Assembly: GCF_009380135.2 (NCBI RefSeq)
Contig: NZ_WHUT02000007.1
Location: 124,001 to 188,000, forward strand
Direction of reading: 5' to 3'
DNA from: Fertoeibacter niger
GTDB taxonomy: Bacteria > Pseudomonadota > Alphaproteobacteria > Rhodobacterales > Rhodobacteraceae
Length of the DNA: 64,000 bases
Shown here: positions 53,160 through 62,831 of the stretch, piece after piece
Numbering within the stretch: the stretch's first letter is position 1
Layout: every line of letters begins with the position of its first letter
Position numbers and translations under genes: made by a program
The notes under the pieces: model-generated
What the model was told of the DNA's origin: nothing
What the model saw: the letters and a program-made list of their open reading frames with translations, nothing else
The model's database searches: none

Positions 53160-53651
53160 TCAGGACAGGGCCACCTTGGCCACATTGTCCTTGTAGTCTT
53201 CCTTGGGGTCGGCCCCCAGCAGCAGCTTCAGGCCCGCGAACAGGCTGGACCCGTCGCGCCAGATTTCCGCGCTTGCAGGATCAAGCCGCAGCAGCACCAG
53301 CTTGGGGTCGTCCTTGCCCCCCTCATACCAGGCCGCGACGTGGCTGTTCCACAGCCGGTCCACCACCGCGCGGTTGGTATCGCGCGCCAGGCTGCCGTGA
53401 ACGCAGGCAAACAGGTCATGCCCTTTCGAGGTGAAGGTCGCGATGGCGCGCGCACCCATGCCGGTGCCCAGCGCCGCGGCCAGTTCGCTGTCAGTGCTGG
53501 TGAAAAACCAGATCGGCCCCTGATCCCCCTCGACCTGCGCCGTCATCGGCCGTGTATGCGCGTCGTCATGGCCAGCCAGACCCAGCATCATCGTCCTGTC
53601 GGATTGCAGCGCCTTCCAGAATTTTGCGGTCAGTTCATGCGGTTCGGCCAT
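53160..53651 (-). CDS. Pyridoxamine 5'-phosphate oxidase-fold protein (general stress type)
   Basis: A 163-residue split-barrel protein of the PNPOx-like general-stress family (GsiB/YdaG-like). It includes GLAGHDDAHTRPMTAQVEGDQGPIWFFTS and ATFTSKGHDLFACVHGSLA, a pattern for flavin binding. The C-terminal KLVLLRLDPASAEIW is also conserved. GGAGG lies seven bases before ATG 53651. It is inserted between hslV and hslU, on the opposite strand. The function is unknown but is often stress-linked. Confidence 0.8.
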   Translation of the reverse strand: MAEPHELTAKFWKALQSDRTMMLGLAGHDDAHTRPMTAQVEGDQGPIWFFTSTDSELAAALGTGMGARAIATFTSKGHDLFACVHGSLARDTNRAVVDRLWNSHVAAWYEGGKDDPKLVLLRLDPASAEIWRDGSSLFAGLKLLLGADPKEDYKDNVAKVALS

Positions 53652-53740
53652 CGTCCATCCTCCGTTTCGGTTGTGATGACCCAACGAGTGCGGTCGCCGA
53701 ATGTTCCGTCCCTGCCGCAAACCCTTGACAGGAGAGTGTC

Positions 53741-55042
53741 ATGACCGACCTTACGCCGCGCGAAATCGTTTCCGAGCTTGACCGCCATATCATCGGCCAG
53801 CAGGACGCCAAACGCGCCGTTGCAGTGGCTTTGCGCAACCGCTGGCGGCGCAAGCAACTGGCCGATGACCTGCGCGACGAGGTCTATCCCAAGAACATCC
53901 TGATGATCGGCCCCACCGGCGTGGGCAAGACCGAGATCAGCCGACGTTTGGCCAAACTGGCCCGCGCGCCGTTCCTGAAGGTGGAGGCGACGAAGTTTAC
54001 CGAGGTAGGCTATGTGGGCCGCGACGTTGACAGCATCATCCGCGATCTGGTGGATGCCGCCATGATCGACACCCGCGAGCGCATGCGCGAGGATGTGCGC
54101 GCCCGCGCCAAGGCCGCCGCCGAGGAACGGGTGATCGAGGCGCTGGCGGGCAAGGACGCCCGCGACCAGACGCGCGACATGTTCCGCCGCCGGCTGCGGG
54201 CCGGCGAGCTTGACGCCACATTGATCGAGATCGAGGTGCAGGACAGTGCCAGCCCCTTGGGCGGCATGTTCCCCATGGCCCCCGGCATGGAAACCCAGAT
54301 GCAGGGGTTGCAGGACATGTTCAAGGCCTTTGGCGCCCGCACCACGCGCAAGCGGGTGACGGTGGCGGAAAGCTATGACCTGCTGCTGGGGCAGGAGGCG
54401 GACAAACTGCTGGATGACGAGGCGGTGAAGGCGCAGGCGCTGGAGGCGGTGCAGGAAAACGGCATCGTTTTTCTGGATGAAATCGACAAGATCTGCGTTC
54501 GGTCGGATGCGAGGGGGGCCGATGTCAGCCGCGAGGGCGTGCAGCGCGACCTGCTGCCGCTGATCGAGGGCACCACGGTATCGACCAAATACGGGCCGGT
54601 GAAAACCGACCATATCCTGTTCATCGCATCCGGTGCCTTCCATATTGCCAAACCGTCGGATCTGCTGCCCGAATTGCAGGGTCGCCTGCCGATCAGGGTG
54701 GAATTGCAGCCGCTGACCGAGGGCGATTTCGTGCGTATCCTGACGGAAACCGACAATGCGCTGACGCTGCAATATGCGGCACTGATGGGCACCGAAAAGG
54801 TGACGGTGCGCTTTACCGACGATGGCATCGCGGCGCTGGCGGGCATTGCCGCCGAGGTGAACCGCAGCGTGGAAAACATTGGCGCGCGACGGCTTTACAC
54901 GGTGATGGAGCGTGTGTTCGAAGAGTTGTCGTTCAGCGCGCCCGACCGGGGCGGCGAAGCGGTGACGGTGGACGCCGCTTATGTGGAGGCGAACCTGGGC
55001 GCCCTGTCGCGTTCGGCGGATCTCAGCCGATATGTGCTGTAG
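53741..55042 (+). CDS. hslU: HslU ATPase subunit of the HslUV protease
   Basis: A 433-residue AAA+ unfoldase. Landmarks are the N-terminal [20 protein letters not shown], Walker [10 protein letters not shown], the [14 protein letters not shown] pore loop, Walker [11 protein letters not shown] and the sensor region around [18 protein letters not shown]. The C-terminus ends in the LSRYVL segment that docks on HslV. It has AGGAG well placed. It is transcribed in the same direction as hslV but with an opposing gene between, so it must have its own promoter in the 89 bases upstream. Confidence 0.96.
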   Translation: MTDLTPREIVSELDRHIIGQQDAKRAVAVALRNRWRRKQLADDLRDEVYPKNILMIGPTGVGKTEISRRLAKLARAPFLKVEATKFTEVGYVGRDVDSIIRDLVDAAMIDTRERMREDVRARAKAAAEERVIEALAGKDARDQTRDMFRRRLRAGELDATLIEIEVQDSASPLGGMFPMAPGMETQMQGLQDMFKAFGARTTRKRVTVAESYDLLLGQEADKLLDDEAVKAQALEAVQENGIVFLDEIDKICVRSDARGADVSREGVQRDLLPLIEGTTVSTKYGPVKTDHILFIASGAFHIAKPSDLLPELQGRLPIRVELQPLTEGDFVRILTETDNALTLQYAALMGTEKVTVRFTDDGIAALAGIAAEVNRSVENIGARRLYTVMERVFEELSFSAPDRGGEAVTVDAAYVEANLGALSRSADLSRYVL

Positions 55043-55116
55043 CCTGCCCACCGCACGGGGTTGACCGCGCCTTTCGTGTCACCCATGCAGGGCTGACAGT
55101 TGCGAAGGGCGTGGGC

Positions 55117-56229
55117 ATGATCCGTTTGCTGCTGATTGTTCTGGTGCTTGCAGGCTGCACGCCGCGCGGCACCATGACGGTGGATCCGTCAGCGGCGGGT
55201 CTGGGTGTGATGCGCACGGTGTTCGTGGGCACCACCCGCGCCGTGAACCCTGAAAGTGGCAGTTTCGGCGCCATGCGATCAGAGGCAACCGCCTTTGCAC
55301 GCTACGATATCTCGATCCCGGCAGAGCATGAATTGGGGACAATCACTTGGCCAGCGCGTGGCCGCAAGGCTGACCCGCTGACAGATTTCGTGACCGTGGC
55401 CGAGAAACTGTATGGCGGCGAGCCTGTGTTTCGTGCCGACCTGTCGCAAGCAATGGCGCGTGACCCGCGCGGCGGACGCGAGGCGGTGATCTTTGTGCAT
55501 GGGTTCAACACCACGTTTGCCGAGGGGCTCTACCGCATCGCGCAACTGTCCAACGATCTGGAGTTGCCCGGCATCACGGTGCATTACTCCTGGCCCTCGG
55601 CGGGCAAGCCGCTGGGCTATGTCCAGGACCGCGACTCGGCGCTTTTTGCGCGCGACGGGTTGGAGGGGCTGATCGAGCAAGTCTCTGCCGCCGGGGCAGA
55701 CCGGATTTATCTGGTGTCACATTCTCTGGGCGCGATGCTGACCATGGAAACCCTGCGCCAGATGGCCATTCGGAAACAGCGGCAGGGACTGGGGCGGATA
55801 TCGGGCGTGCTGCTGATTTCACCGGATATTGATGTCGATGTGTTCCGCTCGCAGGCGCATGCGATTGGTGTGCTGCCTCAGCCGTTCCTGATCTTCGGGT
55901 CGAACCGCGACCGCGCACTGGGGCTTTCGGCGCGCATCACCGGGCAGCGTGAACGGCTGGGCAACATGGCCGACATCACGCCCGTGGCCGATCTGAACGT
56001 GACCTATCTGGATACCGCGGCCTATGCCGAGGGCGACGGGCATTTCACCTTGGCCACATCGCCGGCGCTTATCCGTCTTCTGGCGGGCATCAGCGATGTG
56101 AACGCGGCCTTTGACGCAGACCAGGCCGGGCGCATAGACCTGTTGCCGGGCGTCGTGCTGACGCTGCAGAACGCGACCGAGGTGATCCTGTCACCCGTGG
56201 CAGACATCGCAGACGGTCTATCTCGCTAA
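55117..56229 (+). CDS. Lipoprotein alpha/beta hydrolase (DUF900)
   Basis: A 370-residue protein with a lipoprotein signal peptide. The lipobox LVLAGC ends at Cys14 when started at ATG 55117. The mature part is an alpha/beta hydrolase of the DUF900 type. It contains VFVGTTRAVNPESG, the oxyanion-region VIFVHGFNTTFAEGLYR, the nucleophile elbow VSHSLGA and a catalytic His near AEGDGHFTL. The nearest better-known relatives are lipases or esterases of the envelope. AAGGG fits ATG 55117 better than GTG 55111. The substrate is unknown. Confidence 0.78.
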   Translation: MIRLLLIVLVLAGCTPRGTMTVDPSAAGLGVMRTVFVGTTRAVNPESGSFGAMRSEATAFARYDISIPAEHELGTITWPARGRKADPLTDFVTVAEKLYGGEPVFRADLSQAMARDPRGGREAVIFVHGFNTTFAEGLYRIAQLSNDLELPGITVHYSWPSAGKPLGYVQDRDSALFARDGLEGLIEQVSAAGADRIYLVSHSLGAMLTMETLRQMAIRKQRQGLGRISGVLLISPDIDVDVFRSQAHAIGVLPQPFLIFGSNRDRALGLSARITGQRERLGNMADITPVADLNVTYLDTAAYAEGDGHFTLATSPALIRLLAGISDVNAAFDADQAGRIDLLPGVVLTLQNATEVILSPVADIADGLSR

Positions 56230-56825
56230 CGCCCGCGCCGCAGATACACATAATACGCCCCGCCGCCGCCGTGTTTCAGATGCGCCTCGGCCACTTGCAG
56301 CACGCAGGGGCCCAAGGGGGGCAGGTGCAGCCATTGCGGCACCTGATGGCGCAGGATGCCCATGCGCTGCGGGATCGGGCCGTGGTCGGGGCGCTGCTTG
56401 CCCTTGCCGGTGATCACCAGCACCAGCCGCAGCCCCGCCGCATGGGCGTTGAGGATGAAGCCCACCAGTTCGGGATGCGCCTCGGCCAGGGTCATGCCGT
56501 GCAGGTCGATCCGCGCCTCGGGGGCCAGTTTGCCGCGCGCCATCCGGGCGAAGTTCTTGGCATCCATCCGCAGGGGCGCTGCGGCCAGTTGATCGCGCAG
56601 CGGTGGCAGAATGTCATGCACGGGGGCGTGGCGGACCTTTTCGCCAATGCGGAAGCGGTTGAAGGCAGGGGCAGGGGCGATGGCCTTGGGTTCCGGCGCG
56701 GCGGGCAGATCCAGCGGGCGGGGATTGTGAGTTTTCACCTTGCCGGGGTGCATGGCTGTCGCGGTGCGCGTCACGGCATGCCAAAGCTCTTCCTCCTCGG
56801 GGCGCAGGGTGCGGCGGCGGGCCAT
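56226..56825 (-). CDS. Smr-domain protein
   Basis: A 199-residue protein with a C-terminal Smr (MutS2-related) domain. It has RIDLHGMTLAEAHPELVGFI, the LVLVITGKGKQR loop and a final HLKHGGGGAYYVYLRR. Smr domains bind or cut branched nucleic acids. The N-terminal part is basic and Pro-rich. It starts four bases after the mltA stop, so it is co-transcribed with mltA and tim44. Its end overlaps the lipoprotein gene by four bases on the opposite strand. Confidence 0.88.
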   Translation of the reverse strand: MARRRTLRPEEEELWHAVTRTATAMHPGKVKTHNPRPLDLPAAPEPKAIAPAPAFNRFRIGEKVRHAPVHDILPPLRDQLAAAPLRMDAKNFARMARGKLAPEARIDLHGMTLAEAHPELVGFILNAHAAGLRLVLVITGKGKQRPDHGPIPQRMGILRHQVPQWLHLPPLGPCVLQVAEAHLKHGGGGAYYVYLRRGR

Positions 56826-56829
56826 GGCG

Positions 56830-57858
56830 TCAGCCGTCGGGCAGCATGGCATAGGCGCGGTCGATCGGGAACAGCACCAGCATGCGCCCGCCATCCTTGA
56901 CCGTGCCCGCCTGATTGCCGGCCTTCAGCCCCGTGCCATAGAAGATATCCGCCCGCTGCGCACCCTTGATCGCCCCGCCGGTATCCTGCGCGATGAACAG
57001 GCGGCGCAGCGGGTCGCGCCCATCTTTCTCCACCCAGACCGGGGCACCCAAAGGGGTGAACTTGGGGTCTATGGCCACTGACCGCATGCCGGTGATCGAC
57101 CGGCCCATCGCCCCGATCGGGCCCTTTTCCGGCGGCAGATCCGGCAGTTTGCGGAAGAACACGTAAGACGGGTTGTGGTTCAGCAGCGCCGCGCCAGCCG
57201 CCGGGTTGCCGCGCACCCAGGCCTTGATCGACTGCGCCGACACATCCTGCAAGCGGTGCGTGCCACGGCGGATCAGTTCCTGCCCGATGCTGCGGTAGGG
57301 GTGGCCGTTCTTGCCGCCATAACCCAGCCGCAGCGTTGACCCGTCGGGCATCACGATGCGGCCTGACCCCTGCACCATCAGGAAATAGGCCTCCACCGGG
57401 TCATCCAGCCAGGCCACCTCCAGCCCCCGCCCGCGCAGGATGCCGCTTTCAATTTCGGCCCGGCTGCGCCAGACCATACCCTCGCGCATTTCCGGCGGCT
57501 TGGCGTAAAGCGGATAGGCAAAGCGCGGCGTGCGCACGGGGGAGCCCGCCAGTTCCGGCTCGTAATAGCCGGTGAACAGGGCGGGGGGCGTGCCGATCAG
57601 CACGGGGCGGAAGAACAGTTCAAAAAACCCGCGCGCGGCATCGGGCGTGGCGGGCACATCCTGCGCGAATTTGCACAAGGGCCCCCATTCAGGTGCCTTC
57701 AGCAGGTCGCAGGTTTCGCGAAACACCAGCAGCGCCGCGCGGTGGTCATCCTGCGCCCAGCCGTCAAGCTCCTCGAAATGCAGCACTTCCTCGGCGGCGG
57801 CCCCGCCCCCGATCGCCGTCACGGCGCACAGCGCCAGGGCGCGGAGCGCGGCACGCAT
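56830..57858 (-). CDS. mltA: Membrane-bound lytic murein transglycosylase A
   Basis: A 342-residue MltA with an N-terminal signal peptide (hydrophobic to about residue 20, ending GAAA). There is no lipobox, so it is periplasmic rather than lipid-anchored. The MltA domain (LFTGYYEPELAGSPVRT) and 3D domain (AQDTGGAIKGAQRADIFYGTG, with the catalytic Asp) are present. It cuts peptidoglycan to give anhydro sugars, which the AmgK/MurU system can recycle. The start overlaps the tim44 stop (GTGATG context); GTG 57861 is an alternative. Confidence 0.92.
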   Translation of the reverse strand: MRAALRALALCAVTAIGGGAAAEEVLHFEELDGWAQDDHRAALLVFRETCDLLKAPEWGPLCKFAQDVPATPDAARGFFELFFRPVLIGTPPALFTGYYEPELAGSPVRTPRFAYPLYAKPPEMREGMVWRSRAEIESGILRGRGLEVAWLDDPVEAYFLMVQGSGRIVMPDGSTLRLGYGGKNGHPYRSIGQELIRRGTHRLQDVSAQSIKAWVRGNPAAGAALLNHNPSYVFFRKLPDLPPEKGPIGAMGRSITGMRSVAIDPKFTPLGAPVWVEKDGRDPLRRLFIAQDTGGAIKGAQRADIFYGTGLKAGNQAGTVKDGGRMLVLFPIDRAYAMLPDG

Positions 57859-58517
57859 CACTCTCCGGTAGCGACGAGTTGCCAGTTGGGGTCATCGGCC
57901 CCCATGCGCCGCGCAAAGCTCCACAGATCGCGCTGGCTTTTCACCTCGGTCGGGCTGCCCTCGATCACTTCGCCCGCCTTGTTGCGGATCACTGAGGTCA
58001 GCTCGCCGGTAAAGCGCACCACAATCTCGGCCTCGCGCGTGGTGGTGTTGAAGCTGGCCTCGTGCAACGACAATTCACGCAAGCCCACGAAGTTCGCCTC
58101 GACCGTCAGGCCTTCGCGCTCGCGCGCCTCGACCGCATCGGCAAAGCTTTGATACACGTCCTTTGACAGGAAGGGCAGGATCGCGTCGATCTCGCCCTTT
58201 TCATAGGCCATCAGGATCATCTCGTAGGCGCCGCGCGCGCCTTGCAGGAACTCGTTCACCGAAAAACTGGGCTCGGCCAGTTTCATCGCCGCCAGCGCCT
58301 TGGCCGAGGGACTGCCATCAGGCACATGATCGGTGATGTCGCGGTCGGGGCCTCCCTCGATCACCTCGAAATCGCGGCGCGGGCCGGGGCGGGCATCTTC
58401 CGCCGGGATTGCAGGCTTTTCAAAGCCTTCGCGCGTGCCCAGCACATTCTTCAGCTTGATGATCAGGAACACGGCGATCCCGGCCAGAACAAGCAGTTGG
58501 ATCAGGGAAGAGCTCAT
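57858..58517 (-). CDS. Tim44-like domain inner-membrane protein
   Basis: A 219-residue protein with an N-terminal membrane anchor (about residues 5-24, IQLLVLAGIAVFLIIKL) and a C-terminal Tim44-like domain over about residues 75-215. The domain has FLQGARGAYEMILMAYEKGE and VDLWSF-type closing strands (SQRDLWSFARRMG). The mitochondrial relative helps import. The bacterial family (TimA) is an inner-membrane-linked protein of unclear role. It is the first gene of the tim44-mltA-smr operon and divergent from fxsA. Confidence 0.9.
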   Translation of the reverse strand: MSSSLIQLLVLAGIAVFLIIKLKNVLGTREGFEKPAIPAEDARPGPRRDFEVIEGGPDRDITDHVPDGSPSAKALAAMKLAEPSFSVNEFLQGARGAYEMILMAYEKGEIDAILPFLSKDVYQSFADAVEAREREGLTVEANFVGLRELSLHEASFNTTTREAEIVVRFTGELTSVIRNKAGEVIEGSPTEVKSQRDLWSFARRMGADDPNWQLVATGE

Positions 58518-58660
58518 CTTTAACCTCGGTCGGGCGGCGGGGCTGTGGCCCCTGTGATGTTGGGGGTTGGAAACCAGCCCCGTTGTTTCCTATGTAGGAT
58601 AGGGGTGCGGCCAAGTCCACCGCCACGCCCGCAAGAAAGCGTTGCCAGAAAGGGCCCGCC

Positions 58661-59125
58661 ATGTGGCTGTTTGCCATTATCATTGCCGTGCCGCTGATCG
58701 AGATCGCGTTGTTCGTCACGGTGGGGGCCTGGCTGGGCCTGTGGCCGACGCTGGCGATTGTGCTGGGCACGGCGCTGCTGGGGGGTGCGGTGATCCGGCG
58801 GCAGGGGGTGCAGGCTGTGGCACAGATGCGGGCCGCCGGGCCGCAGGCAGCCAATCCGCTGTCACCCCTGGCCCATGCCGCGCTGACGGTTGTGGCCGGT
58901 GTGCTGCTGATCCTGCCCGGATTTTTCACCGATACGCTGGGGCTTTTGCTGCTGATCCCGCCGCTGCGCCGGGTGCTGATCGCAGTTCTGGCCACCCGGA
59001 TGCGGTTTCAGACGATGCCGCAGCGCCCGGCGCGCGACATGCCGATCGACGGCGAATACATTGACCTTGACTCAGGGCGGATCGACCCGCCCGCAAACCG
59101 CCCCTCCGGTTGGACACGGCATTGA
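58661..59125 (+). CDS. fxsA: FxsA-family membrane protein
   Basis: A 154-residue integral membrane protein with the FxsA pattern. The first helix is WLFAIIIAVPLIEIALFVTVG with conserved Glu. A second is LWPTLAIVLGTALLGGAVI. The paired third and fourth helices are around VVAGVLLILPGFFTDTLGLLLLI. The C-terminal tail is polar. Its E. coli relative affects phage T7 exclusion by plasmid F; the native role is unclear. It is divergent from tim44 and precedes secB. Confidence 0.9.
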   Translation: MWLFAIIIAVPLIEIALFVTVGAWLGLWPTLAIVLGTALLGGAVIRRQGVQAVAQMRAAGPQAANPLSPLAHAALTVVAGVLLILPGFFTDTLGLLLLIPPLRRVLIAVLATRMRFQTMPQRPARDMPIDGEYIDLDSGRIDPPANRPSGWTRH

Positions 59126-59201
59126 GAGGCCGCATCTGACCTGCTAGACAGGGGCACAAACCGGCAAAAGCCGGGGATTGCAGCGTCAGCAGGAGAAAGT
59201 G

Positions 59202-59705
59202 ATGACCGAAACCAATGGTGCCGCCCCCGAGGCCCCGCCGCAGATCAAGATGCAGGTTCTGGCGCAGTTCGTGCGCGACATGTCGTTTGAAAACATGGTG
59301 GCCCGCAAGGGGCTGCAAGGCACAGACGTGCAGCCCGACATGCAGGTGCAGGTCAGCCTTGATGCCCGCAAACGCACGGCGGATCATCAGTTTGAGGTGA
59401 TTGCCAAGTTCCGCGTCACATCAAAGAACAAGGCCAGCAACGAAACCCTGTTCCTGATGGAGCTGGAATATGCCGGCATCTTCCACGTCGAAAACGTGGC
59501 TGAAGAGCAGATGCATGCCTTTCTGCTGATCGAATGCCCGCGCCTGCTGTTCCCCTATATCCGCCGGATCATTTCCGACGTGACGCGTGACGGGGGCTTC
59601 CCGCCGGTGAACGTGGACAACGTGGATTTCGTGGCGCTTTACCGCATGGAGCTTGCCCGCCGCGCCGAGGCGCAAAAGGCCGAACAGCCCACACTGGTAT
59701 CGTGA
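59202..59705 (+). CDS. secB: Protein-export chaperone SecB
   Basis: A 167-residue SecB that holds precursor proteins unfolded for SecA. Typical segments are VLAQFVRDMSFENM, the ELEYAGIFHV strand and LLIECPRLLFPYIRRIISDVTRDGGFPPV. CAGGAG precedes ATG 59202. It follows fxsA and converges on dnaQ with only a four-base gap. Confidence 0.95.
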   Translation: MTETNGAAPEAPPQIKMQVLAQFVRDMSFENMVARKGLQGTDVQPDMQVQVSLDARKRTADHQFEVIAKFRVTSKNKASNETLFLMELEYAGIFHVENVAEEQMHAFLLIECPRLLFPYIRRIISDVTRDGGFPPVNVDNVDFVALYRMELARRAEAQKAEQPTLVS

Positions 59706-59709
59706 TCCG

Positions 59710-60408
59710 CTAACTACGTTTCAGCCAGATCGCGCCGTCGCCCAGTTTGGCCACAAAGGCCGCATGGGCGGCAGATTCCGCCTCGGTGATCCGGGGCGGC
59801 AGCGGCGCGGGGCGGGGCTGCGGGCGCCACGCCATCTGTGGCCCGCTGTCGTCGCGCCGCGCTTGCGCCTCGGACGGCAAGGCGAAATCGGGCTGCCTGC
59901 CGCCGATCAGTTCCAGATAGACCTCGGCCAGAATTTCACTGTCCAAGAGCGCGCCGTGCTTTTCGCGCGCCGAATTGTCCACGCCAAAGCGGCGGCACAG
60001 CGCATCGAGCGACGCGGGTGAGCCCGGGAACTTCTTGCGCGCGATCAGCAGCGTATCCAGCGCCCGGTCGAGGGGCAGCAGCGGCAGGCCAGCCCAGCCC
60101 AGTTCGGCATTCAGGAATTTCATGTCAAAGCTGGCGTTGTGGATCACCAGCGTCGCATCTCCGATGAAGTCAAGGAATGCCGGCCCCACCGTCTTGAACA
60201 GCGGTTTGTCACGCAGGAAATCATCGCCCAGACCATGCACCTCGAACGCCTCTTTCGGCATCATGCGCTGCGGGTTGATATACTGGTGATAGGTGCGGCC
60301 GGTGGGCATGTGGTTGAACAGCTCCACCGCGCCGATCTCGACGATCCGGTGGCCTTCGGAGGGTTCGAAGCCGGTGGTTTCGGTGTCCAGCACAATCTCA
60401 CGCATCAT
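59710..60408 (-). CDS. dnaQ: DNA polymerase III epsilon subunit (proofreading exonuclease)
   Basis: A 232-residue DnaQ. The exonuclease motifs are Exo[11 protein letters not shown], Exo[13 protein letters not shown] and Exo[19 protein letters not shown]-terminal tail links to the alpha subunit. It proofreads replication errors. Two adjacent ATGs (60408 and 60405) are possible starts. It overlaps the coaE end by about ten bases, in the conserved maf-aroE-coaE-dnaQ order. Confidence 0.95.
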   Translation of the reverse strand: MMREIVLDTETTGFEPSEGHRIVEIGAVELFNHMPTGRTYHQYINPQRMMPKEAFEVHGLGDDFLRDKPLFKTVGPAFLDFIGDATLVIHNASFDMKFLNAELGWAGLPLLPLDRALDTLLIARKKFPGSPASLDALCRRFGVDNSAREKHGALLDSEILAEVYLELIGGRQPDFALPSEAQARRDDSGPQMAWRPQPRPAPLPPRITEAESAAHAAFVAKLGDGAIWLKRS

Positions 60409-60991
60409 GGGCCTCGCGGATATGGGCGATCAGGGCGCGGACGGCATGGCGCACCGCCTCCAGCCCCAGGGTTTCGATGATATGGGTGCTGCGGGCGCGT
60501 TTTTCAGCATCCGGCATCTGGCGGGCCAGGATGGTGGCGAACTGCGCCTCTGTCATGCCGGGGCGGGCCAGCACGCGGGCGCGTTGCAGGGCAGGGGGGG
60601 CTGTGACGACAAGGGTGGCGTCCATGTCCGCTTCGGTGCCCTTTTCGAACAGCAGGGGGATGTCGAACAGCACGATGTCGGCGGTGGCATCGGCCAGAAA
60701 GGCGGCACGGTCAGCGGCGACCAATGGGTGAACAATCGTTTCGATACGCTTCAGCGCGGCCGGATCGGCGGCGATCCATGATTTCAGCGCGTTGCGGTCA
60801 ACGCTCCCCGCCGCCACGGCGGCCGGGTGCAATGCGGCAAGCGGGGCCACCGCCGCACCACCCGGCGCATAGAGCCGGTGAACGGCGGCATCGGCATCCC
60901 ATACCGGAACCCCTTCGGCCGCAAAGAACCCCGCCGTGGTCGATTTGCCCATGCCGATGGAGCCTGTCAGCCCCAGACGAAACGGCCTCAT
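60398..60991 (-). CDS. coaE: Dephospho-CoA kinase
   Basis: A 197-residue CoaE that adds the 3' phosphate in the last step of coenzyme A synthesis. The P-loop is [11 protein letters not shown] (about residues 8-18). Then come the [11 protein letters not shown] region, IVHPLV and the lid/acceptor loop DIPLLFEKG. The start overlaps the aroE stop (ATGA). The family length and order are normal. Confidence 0.95.
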   Translation of the reverse strand: MRPFRLGLTGSIGMGKSTTAGFFAAEGVPVWDADAAVHRLYAPGGAAVAPLAALHPAAVAAGSVDRNALKSWIAADPAALKRIETIVHPLVAADRAAFLADATADIVLFDIPLLFEKGTEADMDATLVVTAPPALQRARVLARPGMTEAQFATILARQMPDAEKRARSTHIIETLGLEAVRHAVRALIAHIREAHDA

Positions 60992-61827
60992 CCGCGCAGA
61001 ACGGCGTCGCGGGTGGCGGCGTCCACCTCGGGGCGGTGGCCAAACCAGCGTTCAAACCCCGGGGCGGCCTGATGCAGCAGCATGCCAAGACCATCGACCA
61101 CGGTGCAACCCATATCCTCGGCCTCGATCAGCAGGTTTGTTTTCAGCGGGGTGTAGACCAGATCCGTGACCAGCGCGCGGGGGTTCAGCGCATCCAGCGG
61201 CACCCGGAAATCGGGTTTTCCCACCATGCCCAGCGAGGTGGTGTTCACCACCGTCATCGCATCCTCCAGCATGTTGCCGGCCTGCACCCAGTCTTGCACG
61301 ATGACCTTCGCCCCGAAGTCTGACCGCAAGGCCTCGGCCCGGGGGCGGGTGCGGTTGGCAAGACGGATTTCAGGCACGCCCACCTCGATCAGCGCGGCAA
61401 CCACCGCGCGGGCCGCACCACCGGCACCGAACACGGCGGCTGGCCCGGCCTGCGGCACCCAATGCGGCGCGTTCTGCCGCAGATTGGCGATGAAGCCCGA
61501 ACCGTCGGTGTTGTCGGCATGGATGCGCCCGTCATTGCGGAAGATCAGCGTGTTGGCCGCCCCGATGAGAGCCGCGCGGTCGGTGACAATATCGGCCAGC
61601 GCCAGGATGGTCTCCTTGTGCGGGATGGTCACGTTGACCCCAACGAAACCCAGTTTCGGCAGCATATGCAATGCGTTGCGCAGGTCGGCTTGCGCGATGT
61701 CCAGCGGCACATAATGCCCCTTCAGCCCATAGCGTTTCAGCCAGTAGCCATGCAGGATCGGGGAACGGCTGTGGGCAATCGGTGATCCGATGACGCCTGC
61801 CAGCGGAATGCGCGGATGGTCGGTCAT
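60988..61827 (-). CDS. aroE: Shikimate dehydrogenase
   Basis: A 279-residue AroE that reduces 3-dehydroshikimate in aromatic amino-acid synthesis. The substrate part has [12 protein letters not shown] and NVTIPHKE (catalytic Lys), NTDGSGF and the NADP loop [11 protein letters not shown]. Its stop overlaps coaE and its start overlaps the maf stop. The order is that of Caulobacter and relatives. Confidence 0.95.
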   Translation of the reverse strand: MTDHPRIPLAGVIGSPIAHSRSPILHGYWLKRYGLKGHYVPLDIAQADLRNALHMLPKLGFVGVNVTIPHKETILALADIVTDRAALIGAANTLIFRNDGRIHADNTDGSGFIANLRQNAPHWVPQAGPAAVFGAGGAARAVVAALIEVGVPEIRLANRTRPRAEALRSDFGAKVIVQDWVQAGNMLEDAMTVVNTTSLGMVGKPDFRVPLDALNPRALVTDLVYTPLKTNLLIEAEDMGCTVVDGLGMLLHQAAPGFERWFGHRPEVDAATRDAVLRG

Positions 61828-62423
61828 GTGGTGATGAAACCTCTTAGTCCCAGATAGCCCAGCAGGGGCAGCAGCGGCAGGCCCAGAACGGTGAAATAGT
61901 CGCCCTCGATGGCGGTGAACAGGCGCACGCCTTCCTCTTCCAGCTTGTAGGCGCCAACCGAATCGGCCACGTCCGGCCAGTTGCGGGCCAGATAGCTGTC
62001 GAGCCAGCCATCGGAAATGTCACGCATGGTCAGCCGCACCTCTCCCATATGCCGCCAGACTGGTTTTGCGCCCTCGTATATCACGACCGCCGACAAAAGC
62101 TGGTGGGTCTGGCCACGAAGCATCTGCAACTGTGCCCGGGCTGCATCAACATCGGCAGGTTTGCCCCAGACACGGCCAGCAAAGGCAAGAACCTGGTCGC
62201 AGCCGATCACCACCGCATCGGGGTGCCGTTCAGCGATCTTGCGCGCCTTAAGTTCAGCCAGCGTATCGGCAATGTCGCGCGGGCTGGCCGCCTCTTCCTC
62301 CAGAGCGGCTCGGATGCTACCTTCGTCGATGCGCGCGGGCAGGGCCTGCACCGCCACGCCCGCGCGCGCCAGCAACAGACTGCGGATGGGCGATGCTGAA
62401 GCGAGGACAAGGCTTGGTGTCAT
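61824..62423 (-). CDS. maf: Maf-family nucleotide pyrophosphatase
   Basis: A 199-residue Maf protein. The opening [18 protein letters not shown] and the [21 protein letters not shown] motif with its catalytic Asp mark the family. Members hydrolyse non-canonical or modified nucleotides such as dTTP, UTP or 7-methyl-GTP; the preferred one is not read from sequence. It is the first gene left of the candidate replication origin and is transcribed away from it. Confidence 0.93.
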   Translation of the reverse strand: MTPSLVLASASPIRSLLLARAGVAVQALPARIDEGSIRAALEEEAASPRDIADTLAELKARKIAERHPDAVVIGCDQVLAFAGRVWGKPADVDAARAQLQMLRGQTHQLLSAVVIYEGAKPVWRHMGEVRLTMRDISDGWLDSYLARNWPDVADSVGAYKLEEEGVRLFTAIEGDYFTVLGLPLLPLLGYLGLRGFITT

Positions 62424-62831
62424 GGGGCGATGCTGTGGATAATCTGCTTATGTTCCTGACGGCGAAATCGGCGAGATCAGGCTGTGACCCCGTTGGTGCG
62501 GAGCGTGGGCCGATTTGTCAACCCGCCCGGGCCAGTTACCCACCTGTGCAGTGCCCGCCACACGAACACGGGATAGAATGAGGTTCCTGCGCCATGTGCA
62601 CGAATGGAACCAAAGTTCTCCACAGCGCCAGGAAACGCAAGCTGTTGTTTTATATGTAATAAAAATGCACAATCGGCGGTTTTCCGCATGCATGCACAGC
62701 GTTTTCCACAGATCGTGAACTGGGGATGAATCACGGGATGAATGTCTTAATCCTGTTACCCACCGCCCCTACTGCATCATTCCTTTTCTTAGACTCTTTC
62801 TTTAAGAGAAGGGCAGCACAAGGAGACTGGC
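62424..62831. other. Candidate chromosomal replication origin (oriC)
   Basis: The 408 bases between maf and hemJ hold no protein gene. A perfect DnaA box (TTATCCACA on the minus strand) is at 62434-62442. Boxes with one mismatch lie at 62616-62624 (TTCTCCACA) and 62702-62710 (TTTTCCACA). TTACCCACC occurs twice, at 62536-62544 and 62756-62764. An A/T-rich patch, unusual in this genome, lies at about 62644-62668 and could be the unwinding element. CcrM-type GANTC sites occur at 62728-62732 and 62792-62796. Genes diverge from this point. In Caulobacter the origin lies in the same conserved neighbourhood (maf-aroE-coaE-dnaQ on one side, hem genes and rho on the other). Confidence 0.65.

Noticed and set aside
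53741-53760. CTTGACA just before hslU as a heat-shock -35 element
   Set aside because: It overlaps the ribosome-binding region of hslU, too close to the start codon to serve as its promoter.
62424-62831. Short open frames in the maf-hemJ gap
   Set aside because: They lack ribosome-binding sites and sit on DnaA-box and A/T-rich DNA; codon use does not resemble that of neighbouring genes.
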